From NCBI RefSeq assembly GCF_000220395.1, contig NW_004086349.1, forward strand, positions 1 through 30,429: 30,429 nucleotides of DNA, read 5' to 3'. The notes beneath the pieces are model-generated. The model did not search any database, was not told the DNA's origin, and was given only the letters and a program-made list of their open reading frames with translations. The DNA comes from Ichthyophthirius multifiliis (lineage: Eukaryota > Ciliophora > Oligohymenophorea > Hymenostomatida). A program made the position numbers and the translations under genes. Below, piece after piece: positions 1 through 11,507 of the stretch (position 1 is the first letter of the stretch; the number at the start of each line of letters is the position of its first letter).

Positions 1-2013
1 AAAAAAAAATAAATATATATATATATTATATAAATAATTTAAATAGTAAATATATATATATATTATATATATATATATATATATATCTATTTTACTATAT
101 ATTATTATTGTACTTTATATATTTATATTATTTTAATTTTTTATTTTCTATTTTATTTATATAAAAAATTACTATTAATTATTTATGAAAATAAAAATAT
201 TAAGCTATCGGAAATAATTCTTTTATAATTTATAATGAAGCATTAAATTATGCAAAAGGAAAGAGGAAATAAAAAATTTATAAATCTAAACATAAATAAA
301 ATCTTAAATAAATTATATAAAAATAATTCTAAATTGTAATATGTATATTTATAAGATTTTTTTAAATTAAAAATCCACATTTTTAAAATCATTTAAAAAA
401 TATTATTTTATTTTTAATTTTTAATGGTCAATTAAAGGAATTATACATATATATACTAGAAAACAACAATTTTTTTATTTTCTTTTGAATAAAATAAAAA
501 CATTATTAAAAAATTTGTCATATTATTAAAGATATAATTTTGTTTGTTGTGTACTAATATTTATATTATATATATATAAAAATAAAAATAAAAAATACCC
601 TTTATATATAAAACGAGAAGCAAATAATAAACAAAAATATAAAATAAACTTTTTTGGATATATTTAAAATTAGAATATTAATAAAAACAAATAAATTGGT
701 TATATCATAATTATGATTTTTCATTATATTATATATATTATGTATAATTTTTTATAAATTATTATAAAATAAAAATACATATTTTTTTATAAAATATAAA
801 TTACTATCTTTTAACAGATATTATATATAAATTTATAATTAATAGTATTTTGCTAAAAATCTAAACTACATTTTTATTATTATTATATAAAAGCCACTTT
901 TAATTTTATGTATAAGTTTTATCATATAAAAAATATGAAAAAAAAAAAACTAAAACAAACTATAAATATTCTAACAAAATAAACTACTATTTTAAATATC
1001 TTCAATAAATATATTAAAAAAAAGAAATAATAATTAAATATATAAACATAAAAAAAATTTTTACATATATAATAATGAAACAAATATGTAAAAATTAAAA
1101 AAATAACCAATATTTAGATCAATAAAAATATTTTCAAATCCTATACAAAAAACTTATATGTATCTACTAAATGTATACTCTTTTTTAGTTGCAAATGAAG
1201 TAAAAATATTTGTAATATATTATTAAATAAAAAAAAATATTTTCTTAAAATGTAAGAATATTTTAAATTTAATATACATAAAAATAAAATAAATAATTAA
1301 AAAAATAAAAGTATATTGTAGAAAAGAATTATAAAATATAAAATTTAATTTATATCTAAAAAAAAAAAAAACAATATAAAATTAAAAAAACTATATAAAA
1401 AAAAAAATATATAAAATAAAACAAAATAATATAATAATTAAAAAAATTAAATAATAATTTAATAGGGAATAAAATATTTCTAAAGATAAAATAAAAGAAA
1501 TTATAAAATAAATAAAATAAAAATTTATTATTTTAATAAATGATTTATATATATAAATTAAAAAAAAAAAAAATATATATAAATATAAATATAAATATAA
1601 ATATAAAATATTAATTTTTAACATTTTTTAAACTTGTATTTTTTTTATTAATACACTTTTTTTTCCATTTTTTATTTTTTTTTTACAATATTAATTACTT
1701 TTTTTTTTAATATTTTATATTACTACTATATTTTTTTTTATATATATATTTATTTATATAATGTTTATTCTTTAATTATTTTTATTTTCCCTTTTTTTTT
1801 ATTATATTAAATATATATTTTTAAATATTTAATGTTTTTTTATTATATTTTTTTTATAAATATATTTTTATATTTTTCTTATTAAAGAATTAATTTTATT
1901 TATAAAAATGAATTTATAATATTTTTTTTTAAAAAAAAAATCATTTTTTTAAAATTAAAAAAACAAATATATAAATTAAATATATATATATATAATTAAA
2001 AAAATTAAAAATT
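1..2013. other. AT-rich non-coding region upstream of DAW1
   Basis: No gene is supported on either strand. The stretch is nearly all A and T, with TA dinucleotide tracts (for example about 59-86), A and T homopolymers and a TTTATA-like repeat near 1575-1610. Short open frames here give only Ile/Phe/Tyr/Lys-rich strings, as expected by chance when TGA is the only stop and G is rare. The last few hundred bases must hold the DAW1 promoter, but I recognise no motif. The A-rich sequence just before the 2014 ATG is usual for ciliate starts. Confidence 0.7.
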
Positions 2014-3556
2014 ATGAAACTCAAAAGATTTTTACTCAGATATTATCCCCCAGGTATCATTTTAGAATATATTCGTTCTAATGGAGAAATGGAAAATAAA
2101 TCTATTGATTTATTAAATTTATCTCAAGAGTATATAAATAACTTTATATATATATTAATATTATTTTATATTCATAATAAAAAATAGAACAGATGTAGAT
2201 TAATTAGTAAATGAAATAGTTTTAGAAGAACCAATAATAACACCAAATAGAAAACCTTAATTAAAAGCCTTGATTTAAAGTAAAAATAAAAAAAGAAAAT
2301 CATTATTATTTTTATTTTTCCATAGAATTAATTGACAAATTAGAATCCAAAAAAACCAACATTTTTAATTATATAAAACTTTAAAAGCTCATGTTCTTCC
2401 TTTAACAAATTGTGCATTTAATAAAAATGGCGATAAATTTATAACCGGTTCATATGATAGAACTTGTAAAATTTGGGACACAGAAACCGGTGAAGAGTTC
2501 TTTACTTTAGAAGGTCATAAAAATGTTGTATATTGTATAGCATTTAATAATCCTTTTGGGTAAATAATCTATGAAATATATATATATATATATATATATT
2601 ATCTTTTAAAAATAAAATACAATATAAGTGATAAAGTAGCTACAGGTTCATTTGACAAAACCGCAAAAGTAAAAAAAAAAAAATTAACAAAAAAATAAAT
2701 TAACATAGATATGGGATGCAATTAATGGAAAATTAATAAATACTTTAGTTGGTCATTAATATGAAATAGTATGTTTAGCTTTTGATCCTTAAGCATAACT
2801 TTTAGCAACAGGTTCTATGGACTAAACCGCCAGATTATGGGACGTAGATACTGGCCGTGAAATATTTGTATTAAAAGGACATACAGGCGAAATAGTATCA
2901 TTAAATTTCAACGCTGATGGTGATAAATTATTAACCGGATCATTTGATAGAACAGCCATAGTATGGGACATTAGAACAGGTTAATCTATTCATGTTTTAG
3001 ATGAACATACAGGAGAAATATCAAGTACTTAATTTGAATTTACAGGAGAGTTTTGCGCCACTGGTTCCATTGATAGAACTTGCAAAATATGGGACATAGC
3101 AACTGGGAAGTGTGTAGAAACTTTAAGAGGACACGTCGATGAGGTACTAGATATTGCCTTCAATTCGACAGGGACTAGATTAGTTACAGCAAGTGCGGAT
3201 GGAACTGCGAGAGTTTATAATATTAATAATGGAGCTTGTATTGGAATTTTAACTGGGCACGAAGGGGAAATTTCTAAAGTCTCGTTTAATCCTTAAGGGA
3301 CAAAAATTATTACGGCAGGACTGGATTGTACAGTGAGAATTTGGAGTGCTGAAACTTGCGAATAATTATAGGTTTTGGAAGGACATACAGATGAAATTTT
3401 CTCATGCTCATTTAATTATGAAGGAGATATTATTATTACAGGTATTTTTTTATTATTTAAGGTTTTTGTTGTTGTTGTTTATTTTTTCTTATTTTTATTT
3501 TTTTAGGATCTAAAGATAATACATGTAAAATATGGAAAGATTTATAGACTGATTGA
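2014..3556 (+). CDS. DAW1: DAW1/WDR69-like WD40 dynein assembly factor
   Basis: DAW1 (WDR69, ODA16 in Chlamydomonas) is an adaptor that helps outer dynein arms load onto intraflagellar transport for entry into cilia. The N-terminus [19 protein letters not shown] matches the conserved start of the family almost residue for residue. Eight WD repeats follow, with signatures such as [36 protein letters not shown] and a final [12 protein letters not shown]. Five introns fit GT..AG and keep the alignment: 2130-2187, 2280-2325, 2560-2628, 2669-2708 and 3442-3506. The stop is TGA at 3554-3556. In the third exon the frame shifts by one base in an A7 run (2349-2355). One more A would give a continuous protein of about 421 residues, close to the 415 of human DAW1, so I suspect a run-length error. 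Several TAA/TAG codons lie in conserved repeats, for example Gln in TGSMDQTARLWD. Confidence 0.95.
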
Positions 3557-4719
3557 TTTTTTAAATTTTTTTTTTTATTATTAATTATTTTATTTTTTTT
3601 TGTTTTATTAAAGTTTTTTTTTTTTTTTTTTTTTTAATTTTTTTTTTTTTTTTTTTTTTTTAATAAGAAATAAATTTTCTTAATTATATATTTTTTTTTA
3701 AAAAAAAAATATTTATAAAATAAATGCAATATAAGGAAAAATATTAATAAATTTTCAAACATAAATTACAAATTAAAAAACAAAAGAAAAATAGAATACA
3801 AAAAACCCCTCCCAAGTAATAATTTATTAAATAATTCACTATATAAAAGCTTAAATGCTAATTTCTTACTTTGACTTTCGATAATAATAATTGTTTCATC
3901 GGACTAAAATTTAAATATACACACAATAATCATAAATTTTTTTATTCCTTACCTATAATTAATTCTAATAATAATAATCTGAAGTTTAAAAATACACATT
4001 GTAATTTATTTTTAATTTATTTTATTTTTTACTTATAAAATTATTAGGCAATTTTAATTAAATTTATAAATATTTCGATTCGAAAAATTGACAGTTCTTA
4101 ATAAAGTTTTTAAACTGACTGATTTTATATTAGCTAATTTAAATATTATATTTAGTATTAATTTTAATATTTTATAATTGAAAATTATAATTGGCATATT
4201 ATTTGAAATATCTGTTATTTAATTACTATAAACCATATATTAAATTAACAAGTGTAATTTATAATAAAAATCGAAAGTTCTAATAAGATTATAATAAACG
4301 TTTTTTTTATTATTATTATTTATTTTAAACTTAGTTATATAATATTAATAGTTTTAAAATTAAATTAAAAGTTTTTAAATATATATATAACCTATAAATT
4401 ATAATTATTTAGAAATAATAATACTAAAATTAATATTTTTAATATACAAATGATTAAAATTTAATAAATATGTTATAAAATAATTACATTATAAAAATAT
4501 AAAAAAAAGAATAATTAAAAAAAATATCTTTTAATATTCATGTTTTTATTATAAAATAATTTAATATATAAATAAATAAGCATTTAATAGTTATAAAATA
4601 AAATTGTGAAATTTATAAATTTTTATTATAATAATTTATAAAAATAACAAATAAAAAATAAAAAAAAAAAGTTAGTTATAATAAATTAAATAAAAAATAG
4701 AAAGTAAAAATATTAAATT
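3557..4719. other. Intergenic region with long poly-T and no supported gene
   Basis: DAW1 ends at the left edge, and the small minus-strand gene ends at the right edge, so this is a convergent 3'/3' interval. It opens with very long T tracts (about 3614-3660). The segment around 3800-4110 is slightly richer in G and C (for example the CCCCTCCC string near 3810), but it gives no tRNA fold, no conserved frame and no snRNA motif I recognise. The rest is A/T only. Confidence 0.6.
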
Positions 4720-5184
4720 TCAGCCAATTACAAATTAAAGTAATTATAATTGTCCATTAATATCAATAACCTTTAAGCTTTAAGAAGAAATACTAGAATT
4801 AATTTACAAATATTCATCAATTCTTTAAGAAACATCAACTTCAGTAATTTTTCCATTATAATTTACATAAATTAAATTGTCATCAGGTTCTATAGCTACA
4901 ATTTTTAATGTTTAAATATGAGGATTTGAGATTTTTTAGATTTATTATTACCAGTTTATTTTGAGTTGAAAATACTTATTATTTTTTGAAAGATTTTTTC
5001 CTTAAAGAACTATATTTTAGTTTTTTCTAAGTTTAGAAAAAAATCTAACTTATTCGATTAATAAAATATCGTTTTAATTTAAGATAATATAATCACCATA
5101 TTAAAGATTATTAGCTATTGTTAATTCACAATTCGGATCTTATTAAGTACAGTTAATTACTAAATCTTCAAATGATGAATCCAT
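4720..5184 (-). CDS. Small protein of unknown function, faintly eIF5A-like
   Basis: A single uninterrupted minus-strand frame of 155 codons (154 residues) starts at ATG 5184-5182 and ends at TGA 4722-4720. Codon use looks coding: G and C are common, and TAA/TAG are used for Gln. It is predicted to be beta-rich with no membrane segment or signal peptide. The length, the GDYIIL strand near residue 31, a FSKLRKNQN loop near residue 48 and the late strand LKVIDINGQLQLL recall the order of eIF5A, whose hypusine loop reads SKTGKHG. Identity is very low, the invariant glycines of that loop are missing, and I would not name it on this basis. It may be a divergent eIF5A relative or an unrelated ciliate protein. 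It is transcribed in the same direction as the large PAS gene whose end lies about 640 bases further right. Confidence 0.55.
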
Positions 5185-5822
5185 TCTAATGTTTTGTTTT
5201 TGTTATTATTTTATTTTTTTTAATATATTATTTTTTTATTTTTATTTTTTTTAAATAAATATTATATATGTGTATTTATATTATATAATTTAAATGTTTT
5301 TAAAGGTGGAGTTTATTTAACTTGACATCATTTGTATAACTCTTTTTTAAAAAAAAATAATAATAATTTTATAATAAAATTATTGCATTTAAATAAAAGT
5401 TATATTTTATAGTGTATATTTTTAAATATATATTATATTAGCTTATATATTGTTTAATAATATGATTTTGATAGTTATTTCGTCTTTATATTTTTTTTTA
5501 TTATTACTATTATTCATAATATATATTTTTTTTTTTTTTCATAATCTATTGTCAGGAGTATACTAATTTAAGCAAATACAAACTTAACTTAAATTAATAA
5601 ATATATATATATATATATATATATTTTTTTTAAATAAAATAAAAAAAATTAAAAATTAATATTTTTGCGGGGCGCGGGAGATATTTTTTTCAAAAAATAA
5701 AATAAAATTAATTTTCTAGAAAAAAATAAATTAATAAAAAAGATATATAAAAATTCATTTATAAAAATTCTATAAAATAAACAAAATATATATATAATTA
5801 TTAAAAAAAAATAATAAAAATT
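5185..5822. other. Intergenic region between two minus-strand genes, with a GC-rich 14-mer
   Basis: This interval should hold the promoter of the small minus-strand gene and the 3' end of the PAS membrane gene. It is A/T-rich with T runs and a TA tract near 5600-5625. The exception is a sharply GC-rich string at 5667-5680. Slightly mixed sequence occurs around 5300-5345 and 5545-5590. No open frame or RNA gene is supported. Confidence 0.6.
5667..5680. other. GC-rich 14-mer in AT-only DNA
   Basis: The string gcggggcgcgggag has 13 G/C out of 14 bases. The roughly 60 bases on each side contain almost no G or C. It lies in no supported gene. Its G-runs (4 then 3) are too few for a standard intramolecular G-quadruplex. 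It could be a protein-binding site, a remnant of inserted DNA, or a sequencing or assembly artefact. Confidence 0.6.
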
Positions 5823-7689
5823 TCATTTATTAATAACCCCAAATTTAACTAACCAAAATTTAATTCTTTTATCTTTTTAAAGAATAAAATCCGGCATAAA
5901 CATTTTATAAACCCATCTATAATACTTATATTATTTTCTAACACTTCTAAATATACAAATTTCGACAAGAAAAACATAAATAAAAATAACTAAAATAGAA
6001 GATACGCAAATAAAGATTAACAAAAAATATTTTTCATCATTTAACTCTTAAATAACATATATACTCCATTCCTAAAGTAAAAAAATTATAAATTAATTCG
6101 AATAAAAAACTCCTAAATCATAATCTAAAATTTCCGTATTAAAAAAAGAACCTTCATTAATATTTTTATTCACAAAATTTTTAAAAAACTAAAAAAAAGA
6201 AGAAATTCCATTCCCTAAACTCTATAAGGCTAAAAAACTGCAATTTTTTATATTATTTTGGGCTAAAAATGCTTCCTATATTTGAACCGGAATTATACTA
6301 GAGTAACTTTCGCATGGATTCTTGTAAAAAAAAGAATAATAAAATTAATAAAAAGCTTTTTATTAATCAAATACTTTTAAATTAGGGATAATATTTCTCG
6401 AATTGAAATTTTATAAGGAATTTTATTTCGAAAAAGACAACTAATTATTGCCTAAAACATTCTATTCTTTAATAATTATTAAAGAAACTGTATTTTATTC
6501 AATATTTTGAATTATTTGGTGTATATTTTCAGCAAAAACTTAAATTTTGGTATTATTTAGGAAAGTATTTTAAGTAAATATTGAAATAATAGCAATAAAA
6601 CATATCATTAAGAAAAAAATGACAAAAAGGAATTTAATAATTTATTTTTAATAAAAATTTGATTTTATAACTTCTTTTATTTTCTTTAAATTTTCTTTTA
6701 GATTTTTATCGTTTTTATTTTTTAATTATTTTTTCTCTTATTCATTATCTTCAGTAGTATTATTTTTCTGGTTTATTTATTACCAAAAAAAAAATTTTTG
6801 TAAATTCTTTATTAAATTACTATTATATTTCTCTATTTCATTTAAATCTTCTACATGTATATCTGCGAAAACCTCAATTATAGCTTTAAAAGTATACATG
6901 ATTTTCCAAAGTTAATTAATAATAAAAATAAGAATTAAAAAAAGTAAAGAAATATTCACAATAATATAAATAATGAAAATAAATTAAAGAGAATCAACCT
7001 CATCTTGAATATTTTATATTAATAAATTATAAATAAGAAGCATTTAAGAGCATATTTTTTCTATATATGTGTTTAAAAAAATCATATTGGAGTCATTAAA
7101 ATTAATTAATTAGTTCTGATCATATAATTATGACGAAAAATAAAAAAATTAAGCAAATAAATCATAGTGATCAAAAACATTTTGATCCGAAATTTCCATA
7201 AAAGAGTCTTTTTCATATAATAAATTATAAAAGGAATCGTTTTCCTTTAGTTTGCTAAAAAAATCAAGATTTTCTTAAAGTGTTTTTTTTTAGTGTTTAC
7301 TGTATAGTAATTCTATATTTTATCTTCTTAAATAATATATAAATCTAATATAGAATTGTAAAATTCTAGTAAATTTATGTGAGCTTTTTTTATAAGAAAT
7401 ATACATTAATAATTATTTTAGAATTTAGAAAATGAATAATTAATAAAATATACAAAAGTAAATATATTTAAAATTAAAAAAATAAATAAAAAAAATCTTA
7501 AAATTAATTTAAATTTGAAATTTCCAAGAAGCAATTTATTTGGTTTATTATTTTCATCTTTAATCTAAATATTAGGTATGTTAGTATAATTAAATTAATT
7601 TTTTTTATAATGTTTGAAATCTTATTATATATCTAATACATTTTAATCATTTTAATAGTATGAAATATTATTATTATTATTATTATTAA

Positions 7690-7725
<36 letters not shown>

Positions 7726-8917
7726 TATTATTACTATCATTTAATTAATATCCTTTTTTTCTTAATTCTTTTTTACATTATCATTTATATTTTATATATT
7801 ACTTTAATTTGTACTTTTTTCTTCTATTATATTTTCAACATTTTTTTTTTCTTTTTTTTTTTTTTAATTTTCATATGAATGTACTATAATAATAATAATT
7901 TATGAATTTTCAAAAAACTAATTTTACTCAAATTTAATTGTGCATGATAAATTAATATTAACTAAAGAATTTTATAAGTTGTATTTTTCTTGTAATTTTT
8001 ATACAAAATTTAAGTTTTGTTTTTATTTATTTTCAAATTTTTATTTCGAATAATCCTTTACCATTTCTCTGTATTTTACAGGAATATAAAATTAAAACTC
8101 TACAAACTCTAAATCTTAGTTATTATTATTATCTTGAAAAAATTAATTTACATTTTATTAATTTTCATCTAAAAAAAAATTATTAGTAGATTCTGTTTTT
8201 AAAGATTAAATAGTTTTTTTAGAATTCTATATAGATTTAATAGAATGTACAGTATTTTTTTTACTTCATTTTTAATATCAAAATTATCCTATAAAATTTA
8301 AGTCTTTCTTTTTTTTATTCCTCCCTAATACAATTAGATATTTGATTAACTGATTTTTTTATTTTCATCTAATCAATAAATTAACTATTTTAATTTTCAT
8401 TATCTTCATCTTCATCTTCATTTTCATATTCATCATCATCATCATCTTTATCTTTATCTTTATCTTTATCTTTATCTTTATCTTCATCTTCATCTTCAAA
8501 TTATAATTAAGATTAAGATTAAGATTAAGATTAAGATTAAGATTAAGATTAAGATTAAGATTAAGATTAAGATTAAGATTAAGATTAAGATTATGATTAA
8601 GATTAAGATTCATATTCTAAAGAATTTAAACTTTGCGAGTTACTTTTTATAGATAAAATAGGCTTTTATTATTTTTAATGATATTAGATATCCTTTTATT
8701 ATTCTTCATTTTCTTTTTCTAGTTTTAAAGAATTTTCATATGTTAATATTACATTTTTTATTTCTTGTTGGTGAATTATTACGCCCTTGCGTTTAATTTG
8801 TAAATTGATTTTCCTTTAGTTTATATCATTTAAAATTTTCTATCTATTTTAAACTAACAAATTACTACCTCTATGTAATTGTTTATTTAATGCATAGGAA
8901 TTATATTATTATTATTA

Positions 8918-8955
<38 letters not shown>

Positions 8956-11507
8956 TTTATTATTTATAATTCGAATTCTATTATTATATATCATTTAATT
9001 TTGTATGCGAAAATAATCTTTCTTCATAACTTAAAGGTGGTAAATAGTTTAAACTTTTTTATTCTATTAATTTATTTTCTTATAATTATTATTTTTAAAA
9101 GCCATTATTTTTATTTTATTAAAAATATTATGGAGATTATGGTTTACAATCTATACTTGTCATAGTATTTTACTATTACTAATTACTATTTATAATTAAG
9201 CTTTATAATTTAGGTGAATTCGGTTATACTTAATTAATTTAATTTTTACTTTTTTAATTTTTTTTAGGCATTAAATTCATTATTTGAGTTTTTTTAAAGA
9301 TGTTTTTTCTTTTAAAAATATTTTTTTTTTATTAATAATCATTTTTTTATAATTAATTTAGATAAATTTTAAATAAAACTGGACAAAAAATTAAAATTGA
9401 CAGAATGAAATTATCTTTCTTTTTTTTATTTTTTAACCAAAAGTTTTCAATTTCTAAAATTTATAGTAATTTTTAAGAAATAGAATCTATTTCCCAATCA
9501 TTATTTAAAATAATGTAATTTTTATTAATATTTATAGGTCTTAATATTCCAAAATAATAACACTATCCATCTAAACTTAATATTTATTTCACGAATTTTC
9601 TCGCGTATATTAAATCCGAACTTTTTTTTAACATAAATACATTCTTTTCAGTATAAAGGCTATTAAATTTGCCATATCTTTCAAAATAATAAATAAAAAA
9701 CTCATGTTATTCACCATAAACAGTTGGCATTATTACATCTAATTTCTATTTTTATTCCAACTCTTCCTTTTTAAAACCTAAAACACCAAACACATTACTC
9801 GAAACTTATAGTATGAGCGATCCGACATGTTTAATGAGAAAAACTACAGAATTTTAATCAAAAATATTACAGGAATCAAACTTAATAGAATTTTTATCTT
9901 AATTATTATTTTCTAAGAAAAATCCTGAATTTTAAGCTGAACTAATATTTTATAAGAAAAAAAAGCTTTTTTTTTATTCAAAATATAAAACTAAAACCAA
10001 TAATAAAAAAAATTCCAATTTTTCTTATTTTTAATAAACTTTTAAATTTTTTGGAATTATTTGTTTATTTTTTTCAAAAAAAAAATTGTTTTTTAAAAAA
10101 AATTTCATCGATTTTTTACAATTCTATTTTTTCCTTTTTTTAAATAAGAATTCATTTTTTCCTTGTTTTTTAATAAATTAAATGTTTACATTTAAATTTT
10201 ATCCATTTTTTACTCGGTTTTCACAACTACCTCAATTTAAACGAATTCCTTGTTTTTTTAAAAATTCTCTTTTTTAATTTATTCAAAAAGCCTTTTTATT
10301 CGAAATAACTCTTAGTTATTTATAAAAAAAGCGCTTTTTTTTTATAAAAAAAATCATCTTCTAAGCTAATATAGGATTCTTTAGTTTTTAAAAAAGGTAT
10401 TCTGCGTAAAAAATACCTTCATTTTAGTACAAATCCAGTGTTTTTTGATAAATTTATTACACAAAAAACTTCAAAAAAGAAGAAATATTTGCAAAATGCT
10501 GAATTTTTTGCAACGAAATTTCCTTTTATTTTTGGGGTCAAAAATTTCCTTTCTTTTACAAAAACAATTTAAATCAAAGCAAGTATAAATATGCTAATTT
10601 ATTTTTCCTTTTAATATAACTTCATTTTATATATTATTAAGGACATTAATTTTCAATAATTATTCAGTATAAAGTAAAATTTAATTTAAAAAAAGGTCTT
10701 TTTTTTATTTTATTTTTAAAAAATAATTTCTTCATGTTATTCATCTTTTATTTCATTATTTAAATTAAGACCGAAAAAAAATTATATTCCAGTGTTTTTT
10801 TTAGACTGCTTTTATAAAAAAACATCCATTATTTCCAATACATTCCTTTTTTCTAAAAAAACTTACATTTTTTCACTAAACAAACAAATTAATATTGAAA
10901 AAAAAAAAATCCAGAAAATCATATAATTCCTTTCGAAAAAATGAACTAGTATTCCCAAATTTAATCCCATTAAAATATTTATGTGAAATTTTTAAATTTT
11001 TCTAATATTTTCTTATCCTAATATATAGTATTCTATCCCAAAATTAAAACAAATATATAAATAAATGCTATAAATTCCCAAAAATACGTTTATATATATA
11101 TTCTAGACACCTAAAACTGTCTAAAAACCTAAAATCAATTCAAAAAAAGTTATTTTATGCGCTTTTTCAACCATTTTATTTATACTAAGGAAGTCTTTTT
11201 TATTATTCTTGAGATTCTAGTAATATATAACTAACCAATATTAATTAAAAATAAGCAATAGTAAACTAAAAAATTAAAAATAGGCATAGTTACACTCAAA
11301 AAACTAATTAGTTTAGCATTTTAAGCTTTTGAAAAAATGAATCTAAGCAGGAAAAAAAAATATATACTAATAAAAATTAGCTAAATAACAAAACCATCTG
11401 CCATAAAAATATTTCCTTTATTTAATTTTAGGATACTTATATTTAAAAAGTATACACAAAATATAAAAAAAGTAAAAAATAAAGATATAATAATAAAAGA
11501 ATATCAT
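5823..11507 (-). CDS. Giant multi-pass membrane protein with PAS-like domain (ciliate TmcB/TmcC-like family)
   Basis: The gene runs from ATG at 11507 to TGA at 5825-5823. The N-terminal third (about 11507-10780) carries roughly six hydrophobic segments around a SLKCQTNQFFECNYAY stretch. A helical Cys/His region follows (HIYTCFDLNCFCK near 10560), then a TPR-like piece (IYQKTLDLYQNEGIFYAEYL near 10400). A PAS-like domain spans about 9880-9420 (VFGVLGFKKEEL ... YYFGILRP). A low-complexity linker of Gln, Ser-Gln, Asp/Glu and Asn spans about 9200-7670. Four further hydrophobic segments lie near 7470, 6950, 6600 and 5980. This order is typical of a large ciliate family annotated as PAS or TmcB/TmcC-TPR membrane proteins, presumed sensory. 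The supported frame changes about eight times, each time beside a homopolymer (near 10700, 10505, 10340, 10137, 8312, 8258, 7757 and 7287). Allowing for this, the protein is about 1,900 residues. The start may lie further upstream, as the family often has more N-terminal membrane segments. Confidence 0.82.
7667..7736 (-). repeat. ATT microsatellite coding for poly-Asn
   Basis: A tract of ATT/ATA triplets lies within the PAS membrane gene. In the frame joined to the downstream membrane segment it reads AAT/AGT, giving mostly Asn with some Ser. It sits at the end of the low-complexity linker, about 50 codons before a hydrophobic segment. Confidence 0.75.
8401..8497 (-). repeat. Acidic Asp/Glu/Lys trinucleotide tract
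   Basis: TCATCTTTA-type triplets on the plus strand read GAT, GAA and AAA on the minus strand, giving alternating Asp-Glu and Lys-Asp runs. The tract lies directly after the Ser-Gln repeat in the linker of the PAS membrane protein. The frame is the one carried over from the PAS domain without a break. Confidence 0.8.
8509..8610 (-). repeat. 17-unit AAGATT hexamer coding for (Ser-Gln)n
   Basis: Seventeen copies of the hexamer AAGATT stand in perfect register, one of them changed to ATGATT. In the minus-strand frame continuous with the PAS domain each unit reads TCT TAA, Ser-Gln. The variant unit reads TCA TAA, which is still Ser-Gln. The other minus-strand frame, which gives Asn-Leu repeats, is a shadow. 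The tract may vary in length between strains. Confidence 0.85.
8902..8966 (-). repeat. ATT microsatellite coding for poly-Gln through TAA
   Basis: On the minus strand, in the frame continuous with the PAS domain, this ATT tract reads as a row of TAA codons with two AAA. Under the ciliate code that is poly-Gln with two Lys. The plus-strand frame at 8890-9165 that gives poly-Ile is a shadow of it. Confidence 0.82.

Noticed and set aside
922-1624. Minus-strand frames rich in Phe, Ile and Tyr
   Set aside because: Such frames arise by chance in A/T-only DNA; no conserved motif and no G/C-containing codons are seen.
3880-3930. Minus-strand CCGATGA ... CGAAA resembling a hammerhead ribozyme core
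   Set aside because: The core should be CTGATGA; the base after the first C is wrong, and there are no convincing stems I, II and III around it.
4070-4095. TTCGATTCGAA resembling a tRNA T-arm
   Set aside because: No acceptor, D or anticodon stem can be built around it.
8365-8613. Minus-strand frame of Asn-Leu and Lys-Met repeats
   Set aside because: It is a shadow. The frame continuous with the PAS domain reads Ser-Gln and Asp/Glu, and the variant hexamer is synonymous only there.
8890-9165. Plus-strand frame rich in Ile
   Set aside because: It is the opposite strand of the poly-Gln tract in the PAS membrane gene, with no other coding feature.
5823-11507. Reading the PAS membrane gene as a decayed pseudogene
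   Set aside because: All domains are present in order, frame changes occur only beside homopolymers and fit missing single bases, and in-frame repeats remain synonymous.
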